Assembly: GCA_958452575.1 (NCBI GenBank)
Contig: CAUDUM010000003.1
Span: 173,111-237,110 of the forward strand
DNA from: an uncultured Eggerthellaceae bacterium
Lineage (GTDB): Bacteria; Actinomycetota; Coriobacteriia; Coriobacteriales; Eggerthellaceae
Direction: 5' to 3'
Length of the DNA: 64,000 nucleotides
Positions within the stretch are counted from its first letter, which is position 1; every line of letters begins with the position of its first letter. Shown here piece after piece: positions 35,457 through 43,928 of this stretch. A program made the translations under genes and the position numbers. The notes beneath the pieces are model-generated. The model saw nothing but the letters and a program-made list of their open reading frames with translations. It did no database searches and was not told where the DNA came from.

Positions 35457-36776
35457 ATGTCAGGGGAAAAGAAAAAGTTCAACGCTTGGATCCCTAATTT
35501 CGGGGCCAAGGGTTGGGGCATCACCGCAGTCTGCTTCGTGTTCATGATCTTCTACACGTTCTGGAACTCGGTGACCAACACGCTGTTCGGCATGTTCACC
35601 GAGCAGTACGGCTGGCAGCAGACCGACATGTCCTATGTCGTGACCGTGTCCGGCTGGGTGTCCCTGATCGCCGTTGTCATCTTCGGCGCGCTGGGCAAGA
35701 AGGTGGGCGCCAAGATCGTCAGCGCCATCGGCCTTATCGGCAGCGCCATCGGCTTCGTCATCTTGGCGAACATGAACAGCTTCATCATGTACGCCGCCGG
35801 CGTGGGCATCTTCAGCTTCTGCATGGTGGGCTACGCCTCCATCGGCATCGGCATGCTGGGTTCCCAGTGGTTCCCGCACACCAAGGGCGCTTTCATGGGT
35901 ATCGCCACCATCGGCATGACCTTCTCCTCCGCCGCCCTCAACCCCATCATCCTGGGCTTCGTGGGCGCCGGTTGGGGCGTGTCCGGATTCTTCTGGGCGT
36001 GCGCTGTGGTGCTGATCATCGTCGCGGTCATCGTGCTGGCCTTCGTCAAGAACAACCCCGAGGAAGCGGGCGCGTATCCTGACAACGACAAGTCCATCAC
36101 CCGCGAGCAGCTCGACGCCGAGTTCAAGGCCGCCGAGGAGTACAAGAAGAACAGCCCGTGGACCATCGGCAAGGTCCTCAAGACCCCGCAGACCTGGCTC
36201 ATCGGCCTGGGCACCGGCCTTCCCATGATGGTGGGCGCGGGCGTCATCGCCCTGCTGGTCCCGACGCTGGCCTCCTACGGCCACGACCCGATGTTCGGCG
36301 TGACCCTGCTTTCGTCCATGTGGCCGATCGGCCTGCTGGGCCACTATCTGATCGGCGTCATCGACCAGAAGATCGGCACCAAAAAGACCACCGTCATCGT
36401 GGTGTGCATCCTGGGTCTGGGCGGCCTGATCACGTGGCTGGGCGGCACCAACATGGTTCTGTGCTGCATCTCCACCGGCATGTTCATGTTCGGCCTGTCC
36501 GGCTCCGCCAACGTGTGCATGTCCATGACGACCTCGATCTTCGGCCGTGCCGACTTCGATGTGGCCTACACGCCCATCCAGGTCATCTTCAACGCGCTGA
36601 ACTTCGCCGGCGTGTCGGTCATGTCCACCATCGCCGCCCTTGCCGGTCCGCACAACGTGATGCTGGGCGTGTTCATCGTGTGCCTGATCGCCCTCATCCC
36701 CGTGTTCGCTCTGCCGTATCGTCAGATCGCCTCCAAGGTGCGCGGCGACGAGGAAGTGGCGCACGCTCATAAGTAG
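35457..36776 (+). CDS. MFS transporter, oxalate/formate antiporter (OFA)-like
   Basis: A 439-residue, 12-segment facilitator. It has WGITAVCFVFMIFYTFWNSVTNTLFG in segment 1 and a GSQWFPHTKGAFMGIATIGM loop typical of the OFA and monocarboxylate porter branch. A cytoplasmic loop of about 50 residues separates the halves. It follows the CocE-type hydrolase by 27 bases with AAGGAGG, so it is in the same operon and probably imports the hydrolase's substrate or exports a product acid. Confidence 0.9.
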   Translation: MSGEKKKFNAWIPNFGAKGWGITAVCFVFMIFYTFWNSVTNTLFGMFTEQYGWQQTDMSYVVTVSGWVSLIAVVIFGALGKKVGAKIVSAIGLIGSAIGFVILANMNSFIMYAAGVGIFSFCMVGYASIGIGMLGSQWFPHTKGAFMGIATIGMTFSSAALNPIILGFVGAGWGVSGFFWACAVVLIIVAVIVLAFVKNNPEEAGAYPDNDKSITREQLDAEFKAAEEYKKNSPWTIGKVLKTPQTWLIGLGTGLPMMVGAGVIALLVPTLASYGHDPMFGVTLLSSMWPIGLLGHYLIGVIDQKIGTKKTTVIVVCILGLGGLITWLGGTNMVLCCISTGMFMFGLSGSANVCMSMTTSIFGRADFDVAYTPIQVIFNALNFAGVSVMSTIAALAGPHNVMLGVFIVCLIALIPVFALPYRQIASKVRGDEEVAHAHK

Positions 36777-36787
36777 CGTCTGTCGTT

Positions 36788-36811
36788 AGGCGCCGTCTTC
36801 GGGCGGCGCCT
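36788..36811 (+). terminator. Terminator-like hairpin after the MFS gene
   Basis: AGGCGCCG and CGGCGCCT around an eight-base loop, 11 bases after the stop codon. No T-tract follows, so termination may be partial and allow transcription into the ACP gene. Confidence 0.45.
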
Positions 36812-36982
36812 GCACGAAAACGGCGCATGATCGCAAGATGAATGCGCCCTCGGGCTTGCAAGCCGCTGCTGCAGCCGTCGGGACTTTCGACGGCGGGAGA
36901 AACGTCGGGATATCTGGTTCCGGCAGTTGCGACGAGCCCCTCTTTTTCAACCGATAACGAACGATTCGAAAGGACGTAAACC

Positions 36983-37234
36983 ATGAACGAGTTCCAGGAA
37001 GAAGTCATCGAGATCCTCAAGGACAAGGCCGTCGAGCTGTTCGGCGTCGATCGCGACAGCCTCTCCGCCGACACCAGCTTCGTCGATGACCTGCACTGCA
37101 AGTCGGTCAACATCGTGCAGTTCGCCAGCGCGCTGGAGGACGAGTACGAGGTCGAGGTTCCTTTCATGGAGCTGAACAAGAAGAAGACCTTCGGCGAGGC
37201 CGCCCAGCTGGTCGACGAGAAGCTTTCGATGTAA
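36983..37234 (+). CDS. Acyl carrier protein (non-FAS type)
   Basis: An 83-residue phosphopantetheine-binding four-helix protein. The attachment serine is in DDLHCKSVNIVQF, where the usual ACP has DSL; the KS(V/L)xxVQ form is seen in carrier proteins outside fatty acid synthesis. EDEYEVEVPFMELNKKKTFGEAAQLV covers helices 3-4. A phosphate acyltransferase starts nine bases downstream, and acpS is nearby. The context suggests an ACP that carries the acyl group later moved to phosphate, rather than one for fatty acid synthesis. Confidence 0.9.
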   Translation: MNEFQEEVIEILKDKAVELFGVDRDSLSADTSFVDDLHCKSVNIVQFASALEDEYEVEVPFMELNKKKTFGEAAQLVDEKLSM

Positions 37235-37243
37235 GGAAGCCCC

Positions 37244-38242
37244 ATGGCAGGTTTGGTAGAAAAGCTCATCGAGGACGCGAAGGGCTGCCCCAAGCGCGTC
37301 GCGCTGCCCGAGTGCGAGGCCGACAACACGCTGCTGGCGGCGCGCCAGGTCCTCGACGATGGCATCGGAACGCCGGTGCTGGTGAGCCCCCGCGAGGTCA
37401 TCGAGGAGACGGCCGCGCGCGCGGGCGTGTCGCTGGAGGGCATGGAGATCGTCGACAACACCGACGAGGCCGCTGCCGACGCGCTGGCCGAGCGCTACAT
37501 GTCCACGGGCACGATGCGCCTGATCTCCGCGAAGGGCGCCCGCCGCAAGATCAAGGACCCCATGTACTACGCCATGATGATGGAAGAGCTGGGCGATGTG
37601 GACTGCACCTTCTGCGGCCACACCAACACCACCGGCGACGTGTTGCTGGCGGCCCAGACCATCATCGGCCTGCAGGAGGGCGTCGAGGTGCCCAGCATCC
37701 TGGCGCTGGTGGACGCCCCCGGCTTCGAGGGGCCCGAGGGCAGTGTCATCGCCTTCACCGATTGCGGCCTGAACCCCGAACCGACGGCAAGCGAGCTGGC
37801 ATCCATCGCCATCGCTGCAGCCGACAGCGTCAAGGCACTGATGGGGTGGGAGCCGCGCGTGGGATTCCTGTCGTTCTCCACGACGGGTTCCGGCGCGGGC
37901 GAAAGCGTCGACAAGGTGAACCAGGCCATCGAGCTGGTGCATGAGCGCCGTCCCGACATCCTGGCCGATGGCGAGTTCCAGCTGGATGCCGCCATCGATC
38001 CCAAGGTGGCCGCCAAGAAGGTCAAGCGCGATAGCGACGTTGCGGGCAAGGCCAACGTGCTGGTGTTCCCCGATCTGAACGCGGCCAACATCGCGGTCAA
38101 GTTGATCCAGCGCTTCGCCGGCGGCGCGGCCTACGGCCACAACCTCTCCGGCTTCAAGTGCCCTGTTGCCGACTCCTCGCGTGGCGCCACCGTCACCGAG
38201 ATCGTCGGCGACATCGCGATGCTCGTCCTTTCCGCTCGCTAG
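37244..38242 (+). CDS. Phosphate acyltransferase (Pta/Ptb family)
   Basis: A 332-residue member of the phosphate acetyl/butyryltransferase family, moving an acyl group between a thiol carrier and phosphate. Conserved blocks are RVALPECEADNTLLAAR, GHTNTTGDVLLAAQTII, RVGFLSFSTTGSGAGES, VAGKANVLVFPDLNAANIAVKLIQRFAG and GATVTEIVGDIAML. It is closer to single-domain Pta than to the long Pta. Genomic pairing with an ACP and, at a distance, butyrate kinase makes the acyl donor (acyl-CoA or acyl-ACP) and chain length open. AAGGAAG precedes the ATG. Confidence 0.9.
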   Translation: MAGLVEKLIEDAKGCPKRVALPECEADNTLLAARQVLDDGIGTPVLVSPREVIEETAARAGVSLEGMEIVDNTDEAAADALAERYMSTGTMRLISAKGARRKIKDPMYYAMMMEELGDVDCTFCGHTNTTGDVLLAAQTIIGLQEGVEVPSILALVDAPGFEGPEGSVIAFTDCGLNPEPTASELASIAIAAADSVKALMGWEPRVGFLSFSTTGSGAGESVDKVNQAIELVHERRPDILADGEFQLDAAIDPKVAAKKVKRDSDVAGKANVLVFPDLNAANIAVKLIQRFAGGAAYGHNLSGFKCPVADSSRGATVTEIVGDIAMLVLSAR

Positions 38243-38248
38243 CAATTG

Positions 38249-38286
38249 GCCCATCCCCTGAGCGCGTGTCGCGGCAGGGGATGGGC
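38249..38286 (+). terminator. Hairpin after the phosphate acyltransferase gene
   Basis: GCCCATCCCCTG and CAGGGGATGGGC form a perfect 12-bp stem with a 14-base loop, starting seven bases after the stop. No T-tract. Confidence 0.6.
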
Positions 38287-38506
38287 GTGCGGCGGCGGGC
38301 GCATGCGATGGGCCCGCGGCAGCGCGCATAGCGCGCATGAGCGACGTGCGCGCCGGCGTGCGACGGTGCTGTTTCCGGATGCCGGACCGCTTGCCTGCGG
38401 GTGCGTAGCGTATCGTTTTTCGATGCATCGCAGAGCGTTTCACTCACGCATATGACATTCCTCTCGGACTCGGTTTTCGCTTACCTTTCCCGAGTCCATT
38501 CCGACA

Positions 38507-38540
38507 GCGCCCTCCCCGTCCCAGCGGGGAGGGCGCTTTG
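38507..38540 (+). terminator. Strong hairpin followed by T-rich sequence
   Basis: GCGCCCTCCCCG and CGGGGAGGGCGC form a perfect 12-bp stem with a six-base loop, followed by TTTGTCGTTT. A second stem, GGACTCGG/CCGAGTCC (38466-38497), precedes it. The 521 bases between the acyltransferase and the AbiEi-like gene hold these hairpins and no credible gene. Confidence 0.6.
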
Positions 38541-38763
38541 TCGTTTGCGCTCCTTCCGGCGATCGCGTCGGCGTGCTCTCCGCCGTTTCGGCAAATCGAC
38601 GTGATGTCGGCGTAAAGTTCGAGCGGAAACGCCGAAAGGTTTCATCGGCGGTCGCGCGATTTCGATGAGGGCTCGTGGCGCTAGCGTTGTCGTAAGCGGC
38701 TCCCTGCGGTCCCGTTGCGTCGCAGGGGTTGTCAGGCGGACGGCGACGTGCGAGGAGAAGCGG

Positions 38764-39737
38764 ATGGCGAATAGAAGAGACGACGAGGTCAAGCTGATCT
38801 TGGATGAGGCGGAGTCTCAGATGAGATGCGCTTTTGCCCGCGATAAGAATGCCGCGCGCATGCTTGGCGTGCGCCGCGCCGAAGGGCAGCTTGCGATGCC
38901 CCATCCGCGTTTGTACGTTCGATCCGAGCTGTGGGAGGAGCTGTCCGATGTCGAGCGGCATCTCTATCTTCTTCGGGCGTACGCCGCGAAGCATCCCGAT
39001 TGGGTGTTTTGCCTGCATTCCGCTGCGGCGGTCCACGGGTTGTTTGCCAGTCGTCGTGCACTCGAAACCGTGTACGTTGCCTCGCGATATAGGCGGCGCT
39101 CGAACGTCGTGGAGCATCGCATGGATTGCTCGGGGACGGTTGAGGAGAAGTGCGGCTTGCGTGTGACGCCGCTTGACGAGACGATGTTCTCCTGCATTAG
39201 AGACCTAGATTTTCCGGAGGGGCTTGCCATCGCCGATTCAGGGCTTCGGGTGTCGGGTCTGTCCCGCGCCGAGGCATTGGATCGCTTTGCAAGCGGCTGG
39301 CGCGGCTTCAGGGGAATCGGAAAGGTGCTATCGACGGTTGCGTTCGCGAATCCTCTGAGCGAGAACGGCGGGGAGTCGTTTGCGCGGGCGGCGATGATCG
39401 AAGAGGGGTTCCAGGTGCCGACGCTGCAAGTGGAGCTGCCCGATCCGATCAGTCCCGGCGGCGTGTACCGAGTTGATTTTCTATGGCGCTTACCCGACGG
39501 CTCGCACGTTGCAGGGGAGTTCGACGGCATGCGGAAATACAACGATCCCCGGTTTCGAGGTGGTCGTACGGCAAACGAGTGCTCATCGCAGAGCGGGAGA
39601 GGGAGTCCCATCTGAACGCGCTCGGCTTGCCCGTGATGCGATTCAAGTACGCTGACGTGCTCGATCGGCGGCGTTTCGTGAGGCTGCTCGAGAAGTTCGG
39701 CATTCCCCGTGTCGGCAAGATCGGAAACGGCGCCTGA
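38764..39737 (+). pseudogene. AbiEi-like/nuclease-fold protein, frameshifted
   Basis: The first frame (38764-39615) gives an N-terminal AbiEi-like region (HPDWVFCLHSAAAVHGLF, TPLDETMFSCIRDL) and the start of a restriction-endonuclease-like fold, YRVDFLWRLP and HVAGEFDGMRKYNDP. The family should continue with a lysine/glutamate strand and helix, and this is found in another frame (SYGKRVLIAERERE, then LGLPVMRFKYADVLDRRRFV, ending 39737). So a one-base indel near 39550-39575 breaks the gene; sequencing error is possible. Relatives are actinobacterial proteins related to AbiE antitoxins with a DUF559/Vsr-like C-terminus. GAGGAGAAG precedes the ATG. Confidence 0.7.
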
Positions 39738-39761
39738 AAAAACGCTCCGCCTCGCGTTTGC

Positions 39762-40360
39762 GTCGTCGTCGAAGCTGGAGAGCAGCGCTTGTCTGCTGTT
39801 TGAGATCGCCTCGAGCTCGAGACGGACTGCCTTCCCTTTCGAGGATCGCCTCGAACTCGAGACGGGCTGCCTCCCCCTTCCGAGGATTGTCTCGGGCTCG
39901 TGGCCGACCGCCTCTTCTTCCCGGAGATCGTGTTGGGCTCGTGGCAGACGGCCTTCCGCCTTTCGGAAAGTGTCTTGTGTCCAGGGGTCAGATGCTACTG
40001 CCCCTTCTAGAAACCGCTTCAAAAGGGAAACGGGTACCGGTTTCCCCTTTGAGGATCGATTCAGAACGGAGATGGTTGCCGTTCTCTCATTCGACCACCG
40101 ATCCAAACCGGAAACCAGTACCGTTTCCCCTTTTGACGATCGTCTGAAACCGGAAACGGGTACTGGTTTCCAGTTTGACGGGTCGAAACGATCCATACCT
40201 GTGTTTTCTTCCAGTTTGAACTGCGATTTTTAGGCTTCAAACTGGAAAAAAGCACAGGTGCGCGGAAAAAATCGGCTTCAAACTGGAACAAAACACAGGT
40301 ACGCAGAAAAGGGCGGCTTCAAACTGGAGAGAAGTACTGGTTTCCAGTTTGGGCAAAGGG
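39762..40360. repeat. Array of about 14 degenerate 41-44-bp palindromic repeats
   Basis: Units begin near 39804, 39844, 39885, 39926, 39968, 40012, 40054, 40096, 40138, 40234, 40275 and 40316, with one more before and a longer diverged one at 40180. Four successive units are exactly 42 bp. Most start GATCG or GCTTC and are imperfect palindromes, e.g. AAACCGGAAAC...GTTTCCAGTTT in the unit at 40138. Left-hand units are GC-rich (CTCGAACTCGAGACGG), right-hand ones AT-richer (TTCAAACTGGAA), so the array drifts along its length. Frame is not conserved between units (40, 41, 42, 44 bp), so it is not coding. It lies between the broken AbiEi-like gene and the LuxR gene. Confidence 0.8.
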
Positions 40361-40425
40361 ATCGAGGCGGCTGGCGTCTATGCGCTGCTTGGTCGGGGAT
40401 GCCGACGGATACGTTGCGGGGCGGG

Positions 40426-42123
40426 TTATGCGCGGGCGTCCTTTTCGGCGAGCGTTTTCTCCACGATCTCCAGAATCTCCTGCTGGTTGTGGACCCCCAG
40501 CTTTTTGTAGATGCGGTAGATGTGCGTTTTGGCGGTGCTCAGCGTGATGCGCAGCTTGTCGTGGATGTAGGCGGCGTTGTGACCGCGAGCCAGCAGGTAC
40601 AGGACCTCGGTCTGCCTGCTGGACAGGCCGTTGTCCCGAGCGATCGATTCGCAGGCCCGCCAATAGGCGTCCGCGTCGGTGCGGGCCGATGGGATGCCGG
40701 GCGTTGCCACCGAGGCGGTCGTTCCATCGGCGCTTGTCGGAAGCTCGCCGGGCGATCCGCCAGATGCTGCGGTGGAGGGTGCGCCAGGCAATCCGGCGGC
40801 ACCCATCAGCGTGGCCGAAGCGGAAGCGGTTCCCGTCGAAACAGCGTCCTTCCCAGAGGGGGCGCCATCCGTCGCCTGGCTGGCCAGCGCATCGCGGCGG
40901 GCGATGTCGATGCGCGGGTTGAGCACATATCCGATGGCGAAGATGCACACCACTGCGCCTCCCGCCACCCCTGCGGGTAGATTGTCGATCAAGGGGGTGT
41001 TTGCCGCCAGCAGAATGCCGCACAGTGCGCCGAATGACAGCGCTCCGCGGCCGATGCCGACAAGGAACACCGGCGGAAGCCGGTATTCGCGAGAGAGCCC
41101 CGCCAGCAACGACCAAAGAATCGCTTCGACGTACAGATAGCAGGCTATCAGCAAAAACAGCGCCGGAGCGGGCGATCCCTCCAGCAGGAGCGGACCTGCG
41201 AACGCGGCGATGGCGACCACCACCAAAAGGGGCCTGAGCATCAGATCCCAACGGGATCCGCGCTTTTCCCCGCGCGGCAGGGGCAGCAGCAGAAGAACGG
41301 GCACGCATAGGCAGGCCAGCACCAGCGCCACCACTTTGAAATCATCGTTGCCGTTTGAGAGGATGCCTGGCGCCGCGACGATCTTGAGCAGGCCGAGCGC
41401 GATGCCGAACAGCGCCATCGACACGGCGAGCATCGTTCCGAACTTGCCTCGGCGCAAAGGGAACGCAGGGGCGTCAGGGGTCTCGGAAGCCCCTCGGGAG
41501 GCGCCGCTGAGCAGGGCGCAAGGCGCTTCCAAAAGGGGCAGGACGGCAAGCGTCCAGCTTCCGGGCGTCCAGCTGTCGTGCAATCCCACGACAAAATTGT
41601 CGAGGCAGCAGAAGATGATCACGGCGACCGCCATCGCGCAGCTGATGTTCAGCACGATGGAGGGCAGGTCCATGCGCGAGAAGGCGATGCCCCAAAACAG
41701 CAGGAGCACCGCGCAGGCGATGCCGATGACGGCGGCGCCCAGCAGCGGAAGCGCGCCGCTGCTTATGCCAGAAAGATCGACGACGAACACCGCCGCCGTT
41801 CCCGCTGCGAGCGCGACTGAGGCGGCGATGGCAGCCGGTCTGCCGCCGAAGAATCCGGGATCGTCGGCGGAGAACGCCCCGGCGGCAAGCAGCACGAGGG
41901 CTTGCGACGCCATCGCGGCCACGAACACGGGGGAGGCTCCTTGTCCGGCAAGCGCTTCGAATCCCGGCAGGGACGCGCCGGGCACGATGCTCAGGCTTCC
42001 CAACGAGGTGCACAGGATCCAAGCGAGATGAAGCCCCAGGCCCAAGGCCGCAAGCGACAGCGAGCTGTTGCGCACGGTGCCCGCGCGTTTCACTTGGATG
42101 CGTATGTGGGGCAGGGTCGCTAT
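40426..42123 (-). CDS. Membrane-embedded LuxR family regulator
   Basis: A protein of about 565 residues: roughly 12 hydrophobic segments (to about residue 400), an Ala/Gly/Ser linker, and a C-terminal LuxR helix-turn-helix, NGLSSRQTEVLYLLARGHNAAYIHDKLRITLSTAKTHIYRIYKKLGVH. Such membrane LuxR proteins are abundant in Eggerthellaceae and usually sit beside the genes they control; here it diverges from the CoA-transferase/dehydratase operon. The start is uncertain. The best ribosome binding site (GGGAGGAAGG) is followed at eight bases by an in-frame ATA, used here; GTG at 42093 and TTG at 42216 are open alternatives without such a site. Confidence 0.85.
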   Translation of the reverse strand: MATLPHIRIQVKRAGTVRNSSLSLAALGLGLHLAWILCTSLGSLSIVPGASLPGFEALAGQGASPVFVAAMASQALVLLAAGAFSADDPGFFGGRPAAIAASVALAAGTAAVFVVDLSGISSGALPLLGAAVIGIACAVLLLFWGIAFSRMDLPSIVLNISCAMAVAVIIFCCLDNFVVGLHDSWTPGSWTLAVLPLLEAPCALLSGASRGASETPDAPAFPLRRGKFGTMLAVSMALFGIALGLLKIVAAPGILSNGNDDFKVVALVLACLCVPVLLLLPLPRGEKRGSRWDLMLRPLLVVVAIAAFAGPLLLEGSPAPALFLLIACYLYVEAILWSLLAGLSREYRLPPVFLVGIGRGALSFGALCGILLAANTPLIDNLPAGVAGGAVVCIFAIGYVLNPRIDIARRDALASQATDGAPSGKDAVSTGTASASATLMGAAGLPGAPSTAASGGSPGELPTSADGTTASVATPGIPSARTDADAYWRACESIARDNGLSSRQTEVLYLLARGHNAAYIHDKLRITLSTAKTHIYRIYKKLGVHNQQEILEIVEKTLAEKDARA

Positions 42124-42358
42124 GAGCCGGTCCTTCCTCCCGCTTCGGTTTTCCTTAAACCTCAATTGTATCGATGAAACAGGGTTTGCGCTTGGGCGAT
42201 TTCCCAATCTGAACAAACAGCATCGAAATCCGATTCGATTCGCTTTGCCGCGGTCCTTTTCCTGCGCAGATGCGCAAGCACGACGTCCGATGCCTCACCT
42301 TCGGAATCGCCTCTCGGGGACGCGGCGTGCCGATTTTATTTCAGATAACGATAGACGT

Positions 42359-42403
42359 ATTGTGCTTTTGTCCAATGACAGCAACCTGTGAACTTTGCAC
42401 AAT
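42359..42403. promoter_or_regulatory. Inverted repeat in the LuxR/CoA-transferase intergenic region
   Basis: ATTGTGC (42359-42365) and GCACAAT (42397-42403) are a perfect 7-bp inverted repeat with a 31-base spacer, 50 bases before the CoA-transferase start. The AT-rich region between the divergent genes (42124-42452) has no gene; this is the clearest symmetry in it and could be a regulator site. Confidence 0.35.
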
Positions 42404-42452
42404 GGGATCAGACCGGACTGTGGGTTCGGCACCGCATCAAGAAGGAGGAAAC

Positions 42453-43697
42453 ATGAGCAACACCGATCGTCCCTTGGCAGGGGTGAAGGTCGTCGAGTTG
42501 GCGACGTTCATCGCCGTGCCCGCCGTGGGCCGCATCTTGGCAGACATGGGCGCCGAGGTCATCAAGATCGAGACCGCGAAAGGCGATAACCTTCGCTACA
42601 CCGCAGCCAACGAGGGCCGTCCGAGCGATCCGCACGAGGACATGACCATCGACCTTGAGAACGCCAACAAAAAGGGCATCGTGGTGGACCTTCGCACCGA
42701 GAAAGGCATCGAGATCCTGTTCAAGCTGCTGGAGGATGCCGATGTACTGCTGACCAATTGGCGTCCGCAGGCGCTTGAGCGCAAGCACCTCACCTACGAG
42801 GACCTCAAGGAGCGTTTCCCCCGCTTGGTGTACGCCAGCCTGACCGGCTTCGGCGAGAAGGGCCCGGACAAGGATCTTCCCGGTTTCGACTTCACCGCGT
42901 TCTTCGCGCGCAGCGGTTGGGCGGGCTCCCTGTACCAGAAGGGCACCGTGCCCACCAACCTCATCCCGGCCTTGGGCGACCATCAGGGCGCGCTGGCTCT
43001 GACCACGGGCGTTCTGGCCGCTCTGTACCGTCAGGCGCGCACCGGCAAGGGCGAGAAGGTCACCACCAACCTGCTGCATACCGCTATCTGGATGCAGGGC
43101 TTCTCCATCCAGGCGGCTCAGTACGGCACCGAGTTCGGCGGCCAGGTGTTCCCGTTCGATCGTCGCGACAATCAGCTGCCCTACCAGCCCGCCGTCGAGA
43201 CCAAGGACGGCCGCTTCTTCCAGGTCATGGGTCCCAACTACTCCATCTACTTCCCCAAGATCATGCAGGCCATCGGCCGCGAGGACCTCATCGAGGATCC
43301 GGTGTTCAGCAACCAGAAGAAGATGATCGACGAGCATCGTCAGGGCGATCTGTACGACATCATCCAGGAGGGCTTCAAGCAGAAGACCGTCGCCGAGTGG
43401 GAGCCGATTCTGACCGAGCTCGACATCCCCTACGCCCTGTGCAAGACCTATCAGGAGATCGTCGACGACGAGCAGGCGTGGGCCAACGACGTGTTCTACA
43501 AGATGGACTACCCGCGCGGCCCCAAGGCGCTGGTGCGCGTGCCCGTCACCTTTGAGGAGACGCCGCTGCCGCCCTACGAGAAGGCCCCGCTCATCGGCGA
43601 GCACACCGAGGACGTCATGGCCGCTTTGGGCTACACGCCTGAGGAGATCAAGGCCATGGAGGACGAGGGCGTCATCACCCAGGGCGAGCGCAAGTAA
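42453..43697 (+). CDS. Family III CoA-transferase (HadA/FldA-like)
   Basis: A 414-residue CoA-transferase. The N-terminus LAGVKVVELATFIAVPAVGRILADMGAEVIKIE is the class III signature, followed by LTNWRPQALERKHLTYEDL and VYASLTGFGEKGPDKDLPGFDF, where the last Asp is the expected catalytic aspartate that forms the acyl-anhydride. GKGEKVTTNLLHTAIWM is also typical. Next to two 2-hydroxyacyl-CoA dehydratase subunits it most resembles HadA/FldA, which moves CoA onto (R)-2-hydroxy acids. AAGGAGGAA precedes the ATG. The substrate (lactate, 2-hydroxyisocaproate, aryl-lactates and so on) cannot be read from sequence. Confidence 0.92.
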   Translation: MSNTDRPLAGVKVVELATFIAVPAVGRILADMGAEVIKIETAKGDNLRYTAANEGRPSDPHEDMTIDLENANKKGIVVDLRTEKGIEILFKLLEDADVLLTNWRPQALERKHLTYEDLKERFPRLVYASLTGFGEKGPDKDLPGFDFTAFFARSGWAGSLYQKGTVPTNLIPALGDHQGALALTTGVLAALYRQARTGKGEKVTTNLLHTAIWMQGFSIQAAQYGTEFGGQVFPFDRRDNQLPYQPAVETKDGRFFQVMGPNYSIYFPKIMQAIGREDLIEDPVFSNQKKMIDEHRQGDLYDIIQEGFKQKTVAEWEPILTELDIPYALCKTYQEIVDDEQAWANDVFYKMDYPRGPKALVRVPVTFEETPLPPYEKAPLIGEHTEDVMAALGYTPEEIKAMEDEGVITQGERK

Positions 43698-43700
43698 CTA

Positions 43701-43837
43701 GTTCCGCCGCTCTGCCGAACGGCGGAACGTGCCGACGCTGCGGCCGCCTGGGCACCCGGCCTTCGCGCGATCCCGAAGGCTTGCGTACCAAAGTACGCGG
43801 CGCCTTCGCGATCCCGCGAACTCCGGGCACCCCAGGC
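43701..43837. repeat. Structured hairpin-rich gap in the dehydratase operon
   Basis: GTTCCGCCG...CGGCGGAAC (43701-43728) is a perfect 9-bp stem right after the CoA-transferase stop. It is followed by TGCGTAC-CAAA-GTACGCG and an outer imperfect repeat GCCTGGGCACCCGG (43746) against 43823-43837. CCTTCGCG.GATCCCG occurs twice as a direct repeat inside. There is no T-tract. It may be a partial terminator or attenuator setting the ratio of CoA-transferase to dehydratase, or an inserted repeat. Confidence 0.45.
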
Positions 43838-43928
43838 GCCCTCGTTGACTTATGCTCGACCTATGAGCTTCGTTCAACTTGGAAGTAACCATTTCTAGCC
43901 GTATCCATCAATCTAAGAGGGGGATTAA

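Noticed and set aside
38964..40196. A 410-codon minus-strand open frame across the AbiEi-like gene and repeat array
   Set aside because: Its 14-residue pseudo-repeats come from the 42-bp DNA repeats and fall out of phase as unit length changes; the rest is antisense to a recognisable protein.
39762..40360. CRISPR array
   Set aside because: Units diverge gradually along their whole length with no constant repeat and unique spacer, and no cas genes are present.
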